DNA of 6,582 bases from Actinomycetes bacterium (lineage in GTDB: Bacteria > Actinomycetota > Actinomycetes > S36-B12 > UBA5976), in contig JAJXSV010000113.1 in assembly GCA_021784375.1 (NCBI GenBank), positions 1 to 6,582 on the forward strand. The letters are read 5' to 3'. A program made the translations under genes and the position numbers. The notes under the pieces were generated by a model. That model made no database searches. It saw only the letters and a list, made by a program, of their open reading frames with translations, and was not told where the DNA came from. Position 1 is the stretch's first letter, and each line of letters begins with the position of its first letter. This document shows positions 1 to 4,633 of the stretch, in pieces.

Positions 1-527
1 ATGAACTCGATCGGGGTCACCAGCAGGTAGATCGGCTTGGGCACGCCCGCGGGGAAGAGGTTCTCCTTGAGGTAGTGGCCGAGGCCGTGGTGCTTGATGC
101 CGGAGACGTTGAACACGACCCAGGAGACGAGCGCCAGCATCATGGGAACCGCGATCACGGAGGTCCCGGCGATCTGCAGACCGGGCACGAAACCGGTGAT
201 GTTGAAGGCCAGGACCATGAAGAAGAGGGTGGTGAGGTAGGCGGTGTAGGGCTCGCCCTTCTCCCCCAGCACCTCGGTGACGACATTGTTCTTGACGAAG
301 TTCAGTGCCACCTCGCCGGCGTTCTGCACACCGCGTGGCACGAACTGCGGCTTACGGAAGGCGAGAGTGAAGAAGACGATCACGACGAACGTCATGAGCA
401 ACCCGATGAGGTTGATGCGCGTCATGCGGAATGCCGTGTTGGCGAAGAGCGCCGCCGGCGGGAAGAACTCGTGGACGGTCGGTGGTTGAAACGTCGATCC
501 AGAGGCGATCATCCAGGCGCGAATCAT
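1..527 (-). CDS. atpB: F-type ATP synthase subunit a, N-terminal part (3' end outside window)
   Basis: Subunit a of the membrane F0 sector forms the two proton half-channels next to the c-ring. The window holds 175 codons before the left edge; actinobacterial AtpB is usually about 250-270 residues. The start is ATG at 527-525, with AAGGGGAG at 545-538 and a 10-nt spacer. The protein reads MIRAWMIASG, then a VHEFFPPAALF segment. Hydrophobic helices lie at about residues 36-56, 96-114 and 121-142. The stretch FNITGFVPG (107-115) and the closing TPIEF (171-175) are typical of actinobacterial AtpB. The essential helix-4 arginine lies beyond the edge, so activity cannot be judged here. The gene begins 43 nt after the AtpZ-like stop and probably heads the structural part of the atp operon. 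Confidence 0.96.
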   Translation of the reverse strand, partial: MIRAWMIASGSTFQPPTVHEFFPPAALFANTAFRMTRINLIGLLMTFVVIVFFTLAFRKPQFVPRGVQNAGEVALNFVKNNVVTEVLGEKGEPYTAYLTTLFFMVLAFNITGFVPGLQIAGTSVIAVPMMLALVSWVVFNVSGIKHHGLGHYLKENLFPAGVPKPIYLLVTPIEF

Positions 528-537
528 GCTCGCGTCG

Positions 538-545
538 CTCCCCTT
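538..545 (-). promoter_or_regulatory. Ribosome-binding site of atpB
   Basis: AAGGGGAG on the minus strand is a good Shine-Dalgarno match, 10 nt before the ATG at 527. It favours this start over the in-frame ATG five codons later (512-510). Confidence 0.6.
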
Positions 546-570
546 CGGTCCGCGGGCTCAGCCGGATGGC

Positions 571-798
571 TCACTGCCCGTACTTCTTGTAGACGACGTA
601 CACACTCGTGATGAACCCGACGATCACACCGACGGCCGTGAGCGCGCGCCCCGTGCCAAGCCAGTGATCGGCGAGCCACCCGATACCACCCCAAGTCGCC
701 GGCCCCGCAACCAACGTGGAGATTGCTGCCCACGCCATTGACTCGGCGTGGTCATCGTTGGAGTTGCCGGAACGACCATCCGGTAGGTGCTCGTCCAT
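571..798 (-). CDS. atpZ: AtpZ/AtpI-family small membrane protein of the ATP synthase operon
   Basis: This is a 75-residue protein with a charged N-terminus (MDEHLPDGRSG) and two hydrophobic helices at about 22-44 and 52-70, ending in a basic tail (YKKYGQ). The pattern GGIGWLADHWLGTG (37-50), then a second glycine-rich helix, is characteristic of the AtpZ-type family encoded next to atpB. Known members are small accessory proteins of F-ATP synthase, linked to c-ring assembly or Mg/Ca uptake; a precise role cannot be read here. I chose the ATG at 798-796. In-frame GTG (810-808) and TTG (816-814) codons upstream are alternatives. None has a clear Shine-Dalgarno sequence, and the -10-like TAGTGT at 812-807 would suit a leaderless message. 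The symbol rests on family resemblance and context. Confidence 0.8.
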   Translation of the reverse strand: MDEHLPDGRSGNSNDDHAESMAWAAISTLVAGPATWGGIGWLADHWLGTGRALTAVGVIVGFITSVYVVYKKYGQ

Positions 799-806
799 CG
801 GGCCGA

Positions 807-835
807 ACACTAGCAATGAATTGCACAGTGCTTAC
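807..835 (-). promoter_or_regulatory. Possible promoter upstream of the AtpZ-like gene
   Basis: A local A/T-rich dip in GC-rich DNA holds TAGTGT (812-807), which fits the actinobacterial -10 pattern TANNNT and ends 8 nt before the ATG at 798. An imperfect palindrome, GCAAT-GA-ATTGC (813-824), lies directly upstream of the hexamer. No good TTGACA-like -35 box is present at 17-18 nt spacing, so this is a weak call. Confidence 0.22.
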
Positions 836-876
836 GGTCGGGAGGTCCAATTCCCATAGACGGGAGGCGGCACCCG

Positions 877-1284
877 TCAGCGCGGATCGCTGTAGTACTG
901 CGGGCTGCGGGTGACGGTCCAGCCCTCCAGCATGAGCAGTCCGAAGGTCCCGAGCAGTAGGGCGACAAGGAAGCTGGGCTTGTCGTACCAGGTCTCGCGC
1001 TTCAGCCAGTGCAGGAACAGCATCAGGGCCAGCACCTTGGGCAGCCAGGAGCCGAGAATGGCGAAGCCCAGGTACTCCGGGCGCAGTCGGCGCGCCCATA
1101 CCCCGCTCACAGCAGTGATGCCGAGGAAGACCGTGGGAATGACGGCTCCCAGCAGCGCACCGGCCGCACCTGCCTGCCCACGCAGGGCGTAACCGAGCAG
1201 GGCGCTCACGACAGCGAGCCCGAGCGAGGCCGGGCCACCGTAGGCGAGGGCCCGCAGCAGGGGATCGCGCGGCTCAGTGGACAT
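877..1284 (-). CDS. atpI: AtpI-like four-helix membrane protein preceding atpB
   Basis: This is a 135-residue integral membrane protein. The start is ATG at 1284-1282, preceded by GGAG (1295-1292) with a 7-nt spacer. The open frame reaches further upstream, to 1416, but that extension is the wecA coding region read in another frame. Four hydrophobic helices are visible at about residues 12-33, 39-60, 71-93 and 103-124, each pair joined by a short loop. A KRETWYDKP loop (95-103) separates helices 3 and 4. Length, topology and position between wecA/rfe and the atp genes match the actinobacterial ATP synthase protein I family, which includes Rv1303 of M. tuberculosis. Family members are thought to help assemble the c-ring. 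The start overlaps the wecA end by 11 bp, suggesting translational coupling. Sequence in this family is poorly conserved, so the call relies mainly on topology and context. Confidence 0.75.
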   Translation of the reverse strand: MSTEPRDPLLRALAYGGPASLGLAVVSALLGYALRGQAGAAGALLGAVIPTVFLGITAVSGVWARRLRPEYLGFAILGSWLPKVLALMLFLHWLKRETWYDKPSFLVALLLGTFGLLMLEGWTVTRSPQYYSDPR

Positions 1285-2365
1285 CGGCAGGCTCCGGATG
1301 ATGGAAGACGGCCGCCGCCAGCAGGCCCACGGCAACCAGGAAGACGACGAGCACGTACAGGGCCGGCGCGAAGGCCAGCGCCACGGTGGAGAAGGCCAGG
1401 ATGGCGGCGCCGGCATGCATGAGGGTGGCAGCCATGCGCGGGCTATGGCCGAGGTCCAGCAGGCGGTGGTGCAGGTGCTCCTTGTCGGGTGACATGGGGC
1501 TGCGACCCCGCAGGGTGCGCCGCACGATGGCCAATGTGAGATCGATCAAGGGGATGGCCAAGGCGGCGAGCGGCAGCAGGATGGGCAGCACCGTGGAAGC
1601 CCGACTGGTCCCGGCGAGCGCATTGGGGTCGACCTGCCCGGTGAGGGTGACCGTGCTGCTCGCCAAGAGCAGTCCCAGCATCATGGCGCCGGTGTCGCCC
1701 ATGAAGATGCGCGCCGGATTGACATTGTGCGGGAGGAAGCCAAGGCACATACCGGTGAGCACCGCGGAGATCAGCGTGGAGAGGGTCGCGCGCTCAAATC
1801 CGTAGTTCACGCTCAGCAGGTAGGAGTAGATGAAACTGGCCGCAGCGCCGGCCAGCACGATGCCCGAGGCCAGCCCGTCAAGACCATCGACGAAGTTGAC
1901 CGCGTTGATACAGACGAGGACGACCAGCAAGGTGAGCAGGGTCGAGGTGAGCGGATCCAGCACGGTGGCATTGCCGAGTGGCAGCCAGATGAAGCCGATG
2001 CCGCGCCAGGCCAGGATGCCGGCGGCCATGGCCTGCCCGGCGAACTTGGTGGGTGCGTCGAGGCCGAAGCGGTCATCGACCAGGCCGATGACCACGAGCA
2101 GGCCGGTGGCGCCCAACAGGCCCAGCACCGTGCCGGGGTCCTCGAACACCGACTTCATCATGGGCAGTTTCCAGGCCAGGGCGAAGGCGGCCAGCAGCCC
2201 ACCGAACATGCCCAACCCACCCCAGCGCGGGGTGATCGTGGTGTGCACATCGCGCTTACGGATGTGCGTGTAGGCACCGGCCCGCAGCGCCAGCGCCCGA
2301 ACACCGGGGGTGGCGAGATAGGTGACGGCCGCCGCCACCATCAGGCACAGAAGGTACTCACGCAC
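1274..2365 (-). CDS. wecA: Polyprenyl-phosphate glycosyl-1-phosphate transferase (WecA/Rfe family)
   Basis: This 363-residue multi-spanning enzyme transfers a sugar-1-phosphate, usually GlcNAc-1-P from UDP-GlcNAc, to undecaprenyl- or decaprenyl-phosphate at the inner membrane face. This is the first step of lipid-linked cell-wall glycan synthesis. In mycobacteria the equivalent enzyme, Rv1302, initiates the arabinogalactan linker. Family motifs appear in order: VHTTITPRWGG (40-50), the aspartate pair DD at 97-98, NAVNFVDGLDGL (154-165), HNVNPARIFMGDTG (213-226) and the HLHHRL histidine motif (297-302). About eleven hydrophobic helices surround them, and length is normal for the family. The start is well fixed: GTG at 2365-2363, with an in-frame TAG one codon further upstream (2371-2369) and no better start nearby. 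No Shine-Dalgarno sequence is present. MraY is excluded by the motif style and context, but the exact sugar is inferred. Confidence 0.92.
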   Translation of the reverse strand: MREYLLCLMVAAAVTYLATPGVRALALRAGAYTHIRKRDVHTTITPRWGGLGMFGGLLAAFALAWKLPMMKSVFEDPGTVLGLLGATGLLVVIGLVDDRFGLDAPTKFAGQAMAAGILAWRGIGFIWLPLGNATVLDPLTSTLLTLLVVLVCINAVNFVDGLDGLASGIVLAGAAASFIYSYLLSVNYGFERATLSTLISAVLTGMCLGFLPHNVNPARIFMGDTGAMMLGLLLASSTVTLTGQVDPNALAGTSRASTVLPILLPLAALAIPLIDLTLAIVRRTLRGRSPMSPDKEHLHHRLLDLGHSPRMAATLMHAGAAILAFSTVALAFAPALYVLVVFLVAVGLLAAAVFHHPEPADVH

Positions 2366-2371
2366 CGGCTA

Positions 2372-2377
2372 AGTATC
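2372..2377 (-). promoter_or_regulatory. Possible -10 hexamer for a leaderless wecA transcript
   Basis: GATACT lies 6 nt before the GTG start of wecA and matches TATAAT at four of six positions. Together with the missing Shine-Dalgarno sequence, this would place the transcription start at or next to the GTG. No convincing -35 box is seen. Confidence 0.22.
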
Positions 2378-2414
2378 GTGGCTGCTGCCGGAATTCAGGC
2401 GCCGACCTGTCCTG

Positions 2415-2466
2415 CGCTCGGCCGAACCCGAGCAAGCTCGGTTCGGCGCTCGCTCAGCTCCTCGGG
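2415..2466. repeat. 52-bp direct repeat, copy A (between glyA and wecA)
   Basis: This copy is identical over 52 bp to the sequence at 2499-2550, with the two copies offset by exactly 84 bp. Within it, GCCGAAC (2421-2427) pairs with GTTCGGC (2441-2447). After a bulged C (2428), CGAG (2429-2432) pairs with CTCG (2437-2440), leaving a CAAG loop, so an 11-bp hairpin is possible. No T-run follows on either strand, so it is not a classical intrinsic terminator. It may be a member of a dispersed GC-rich palindromic element, and may influence 3' ends or mRNA stability. Confidence 0.9.
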
Positions 2467-2490
2467 GGTTCGCGCCCTCGGCGCTCAACC
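2467..2490. repeat. Inverted repeat in the spacer between the two 52-bp repeats
   Basis: GGTT (2467-2470) pairs with AACC (2487-2490), and GCGCC (2472-2476) pairs with GGCGC (2480-2484) around a CTC loop, with a small internal mismatch. This gives a third potential hairpin between the two long ones, so the 2415-2550 segment could fold into three consecutive stem-loops. Confidence 0.6.
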
Positions 2491-2498
2491 CTCGGCTT

Positions 2499-2550
2499 CG
2501 CTCGGCCGAACCCGAGCAAGCTCGGTTCGGCGCTCGCTCAGCTCCTCGGG
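2499..2550. repeat. 52-bp direct repeat, copy B (overlaps the 3' end of glyA)
   Basis: This is the second identical copy. It carries the same 11-bp hairpin, with arms at 2505-2511/2525-2531 and 2513-2516/2521-2524. Its right end lies inside glyA and supplies the last three sense codons (Pro-Arg-Ser) and the TGA stop at 2540-2538. The repeat period of 84 bp is a multiple of three, so copy A contains the same Pro-Arg-Ser-stop in the same frame. The boundary inside a conserved gene suggests insertion of, or recombination with, a mobile or amplified palindromic unit at the gene tail. Confidence 0.9.
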
Positions 2551-3806
2551 TAGGCCGGGTACCGGGTGGTGAGGGCGTCGACCTCGGCCGCGATGGCCCT
2601 GTGGTCGTCGGCCTTGTCCGTACGCACGGCCCGGGCGATGAGGCTGCCGATGATCTCCATCTCAGCGGTGCCCATGCCCTGTGTGGTGACCGAGGGCGTT
2701 CCGACGCGGATGCCCGAAGCAACCGACGGCGGCGCCGGGTCGAAGGGAATGGCGTTCTTGTTGAGCACGATCGAGGCGGCACCACAGCGCGCTTCGGCAT
2801 CGGCGCCGGTCACACCCACCGGCTGCAGATCGAGCAGCGCCAGGTGGGTGTCGGTGCCACCGGTGGTGGGGCGCAGCCCGTGCGCGCTGAGCGACGAGGT
2901 GAGGGCCTTGGCGTTCTCGATGACGCGGCGCGCGTAGGCCTGATAGGCGGGTGTTGCGCACTCGGCCAGGTTGACGGCCTTGGCGGCGATGGAGTGCATG
3001 AGCGGCCCGCCCTGCATCATGGGGAAGACGGCCTTGTCGATGGCCTGCGCGAACTCCTGCTTGCACACGATCATGCCGCCGCGGGGGCCGCGCAGCACCT
3101 TGTGCGTCGTGAAGGTGACGACATCCGCGTACGGCACCGGGGAGGGAATGGCCTTGCCGGCCACCAGGCCGATGAAGTGCGCCGCATCAACCATGAATTT
3201 GGCGCCGACCTCGTCCGCGATCTCGCGGAAGGCCGCGAAGTCGATGAGGCGCGGGATGGCGGAGCCGCCGGCGATGATCATCTTGGGCTTGTGCTCGCGT
3301 GCCAGATCGCGCACCTGGTCGTAGTCAATGTCCTCGGTCTCACGATTGACGCCGTAGCCGATGGCGTTGAACCACTTGCCGGAGAAGGAGACCTTGGAGC
3401 CGTGCGTGAGGTGGCCGCCCATGGGCAGCGACATGGCGAGCACGGTGTCACCAGGCTGCAGGAAAGCGCCGTACACCGCGATGTTGGCACTGGCGCCGGA
3501 GTGCGGCTGCAAGTTGGCGTGGTCGGCACCGAACAGCGCCTTGGCGCGCTCGATGCCGAGTTGCTCGGCCTCATCCACCACTTCGCAACCGCCGTAGTAG
3601 CGCTTGCCCGGGTATCCCTCGGCGTACTTGTTGCTGAGCGTCGAGCCGAGGGCGGCGAGTACGGAGGGTGAAGTGAAGTTCTCCGAGGCGATGAGTTGCA
3701 GGCCGTTGCGCAGGCGACCCAGTTCGCGCAGCAGAATGTCAGCGATCTGCGGATCCAGTGCTTGGAGCGCGTCGAAATCCGGTCCCCAGAATGGCGTCGT
3801 GGTCAT
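2538..3806 (-). CDS. glyA: Serine hydroxymethyltransferase
   Basis: This cytoplasmic PLP enzyme converts serine and tetrahydrofolate to glycine and 5,10-methylene-tetrahydrofolate, the main source of one-carbon units. The 422-residue length is normal. Recognisable segments are LIASENF (38-44), SNKYAEGYPGKRYYGG (58-73), HSGASAN (102-108), MGGHLTHG (129-136), AGGSAIPR (179-186), DAAHFIGL (207-214), the PLP-lysine segment THKVLRGPRGG with Lys236, and SGIRVGTPS (364-372), whose Arg367 should bind the substrate carboxylate. The start is ATG at 3806-3804, with GGAGGA at 3818-3813 and a 6-nt spacer; the longer open frame upstream has no comparable site and does not resemble the family. The PLP segment is slightly atypical (TFTTHKV rather than the common TTTTHKT). 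The last three residues and the stop come from a 52-bp repeat. A 166-nt gap separates glyA from the upstream Sua5-like gene, so it may have its own promoter. Confidence 0.97.
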   Translation of the reverse strand: MTTTPFWGPDFDALQALDPQIADILLRELGRLRNGLQLIASENFTSPSVLAALGSTLSNKYAEGYPGKRYYGGCEVVDEAEQLGIERAKALFGADHANLQPHSGASANIAVYGAFLQPGDTVLAMSLPMGGHLTHGSKVSFSGKWFNAIGYGVNRETEDIDYDQVRDLAREHKPKMIIAGGSAIPRLIDFAAFREIADEVGAKFMVDAAHFIGLVAGKAIPSPVPYADVVTFTTHKVLRGPRGGMIVCKQEFAQAIDKAVFPMMQGGPLMHSIAAKAVNLAECATPAYQAYARRVIENAKALTSSLSAHGLRPTTGGTDTHLALLDLQPVGVTGADAEARCGAASIVLNKNAIPFDPAPPSVASGIRVGTPSVTTQGMGTAEMEIIGSLIARAVRTDKADDHRAIAAEVDALTTRYPAYPRS

Positions 3807-3812
3807 GGCTCG

Positions 3813-3818
3813 TCCTCC
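3813..3818 (-). promoter_or_regulatory. Ribosome-binding site of glyA
   Basis: GGAGGA lies 6 nt before the ATG at 3806. It is one of the strongest Shine-Dalgarno matches in the window and fixes the glyA start 72 codons inside the longest open frame. Confidence 0.7.
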
Positions 3819-3835
3819 GCAGTCGGTGGAGCGCA

Positions 3836-3867
3836 AGCCTAGCGACGGCGTCACCGCTGGAAGCGGT
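3836..3867 (-). promoter_or_regulatory. Possible glyA promoter/operator region with a perfect inverted repeat
   Basis: In the 166-nt gap before glyA, TAGGCT (3841-3836) fits the -10 pattern TANNNT and would start a transcript about 20 nt upstream of the ATG, leaving room for the strong ribosome-binding site. Just upstream, ACCGCT (3853-3858) and AGCGGT (3862-3867) form a perfect 6-bp inverted repeat around GGA, overlapping where a -35 box should sit. It could be an operator, or a weak hairpin ending the upstream message; no T-run follows. No -35 match is visible and no folate or glycine riboswitch is recognised. Confidence 0.22.
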
Positions 3868-3972
3868 TGGGGCGGCATGCGCGACAGCCTTGCCGGGGAC
3901 TGCGCTGAGCCCGAAATCGGTTCCACATCGCGGACCCCGCAGCTCAGGGTGCGCGGGCGGGCCGGACTACGG

Positions 3973-4620
3973 TCAGGCCAGATCCGGGAGCAGGGCCCGC
4001 AGTTGCTGCCGCGAAAACGCACCCTCGCGCACGAGGCGCGCTTCGTCCCCTGTCACGTCCACGATGGTGGACGACTGCTCCTCGAGCAGCGGACCACCAT
4101 CGAGGTAGACATTCACCACTGCACCCAGCGCCTCCTCCACCTCGGCGATGGAGCGGTGGGGTTGGTGACCGGGCAGGTGCGAGGGCACGCAGGCGGTGGG
4201 CCCGAGGGCGCGCACCAACTCCAGCGTCCAGGGGTGCAGCGGCATACGCAGGGCCACAACCCCCTCGGGCGTGCATCGCCAGGGCAGCGACGGCTGTACG
4301 CGGGCCAACAGGGTGAGGGGGCCGGGCCAGCAGTCCCGCATGAGCACACGGGCCGCTGCACCGCTCTCCCCCACCAGCAGCGCGACACCGTCTACGGTGC
4401 TTGGCCGCGGCACGAGCACCGGCACGCTCATATTGGGCCGGGCCTTCAAGTCCACGATGTTTTCGATACCGCTGTGCGAGAAGGCATCCGTAAGCAACGA
4501 ATAGGCGCCGTCGATATTGGCCGCGATCAGTTCACCCCGTCGGGCGGCGGCGATGGCATGGGTCAGGCCGTCTGCGCGTTGCTGCGCATCAGCGCCGTCG
4601 TAGTGGAAGCCCACTGGCAC
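3973..4620 (-). CDS. Sua5/YciO/YrdC-family protein, divergent (threonylcarbamoyl-AMP synthase-like)
   Basis: Active members make threonylcarbamoyl-AMP from threonine, bicarbonate and ATP for the t6A37 modification of ANN-decoding tRNAs. This 215-residue protein matches the actinobacterial Sua5 that follows prmC. It shows GELIAAN (29-35), K-A-R-P (59-62) with MSVPVLV (64-70), CWPGPLTLL (97-105), VALRMPLHP (122-130), VNVYLDGGP (169-177) and SSTIVDVTG (183-191). Two signature motifs are degraded. The usual PTDTVYG aligns without gaps to NIDGAYS (35-41), keeping only the Asp and Tyr. The usual S-x-A-N region reads ACVPSHLPG (143-151), with no Asn. The frame is open throughout and the sequence between motifs is intact, so this looks like divergence rather than frameshift. 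The start is GTG at 4620-4618, 13 nt after prmC; a second in-frame GTG is two codons on. The Shine-Dalgarno sequence is weak. Function as an active synthase is uncertain, so no symbol is given. Confidence 0.85.
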   Translation of the reverse strand: MPVGFHYDGADAQQRADGLTHAIAAARRGELIAANIDGAYSLLTDAFSHSGIENIVDLKARPNMSVPVLVPRPSTVDGVALLVGESGAAARVLMRDCWPGPLTLLARVQPSLPWRCTPEGVVALRMPLHPWTLELVRALGPTACVPSHLPGHQPHRSIAEVEEALGAVVNVYLDGGPLLEEQSSTIVDVTGDEARLVREGAFSRQQLRALLPDLA

Positions 4621-4633
4621 AGCCTGTCATGCC

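Noticed and set aside
75..611. Plus-strand open frame of 178 codons at the left end
   Set aside because: It is antisense to atpB; its Asp/Glu/His/Gly-rich composition is typical of the reverse strand of hydrophobic codons.
1285..1416. 44-residue N-terminal extension of the AtpI-like protein
   Set aside because: The extension is wecA coding sequence in another frame, is Trp/Pro/Ser/Arg rich, and a GGAG site supports the ATG at 1284.
2415..2550. CRISPR array
   Set aside because: There are only two copies, the repeat is longer than usual and overlaps a coding end, and no cas gene is nearby.
2415..2550. Classical Rho-independent terminator after glyA
   Set aside because: The hairpins are strong but no T-run follows on either strand; a role in 3'-end formation stays possible but not in the classical form.
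1727..2572. Plus-strand open frame of 281 codons through wecA and the repeats
   Set aside because: It is the antisense shadow of wecA; its repeated Ser/Arg-rich tail is simply the 52-bp DNA repeat read twice.
3807..4022. 72-residue N-terminal extension of glyA, and a folate or glycine riboswitch in the gap
   Set aside because: GGAGGA fixes the ATG at 3806 and the extension does not resemble the family. I could not find the conserved core of either riboswitch.
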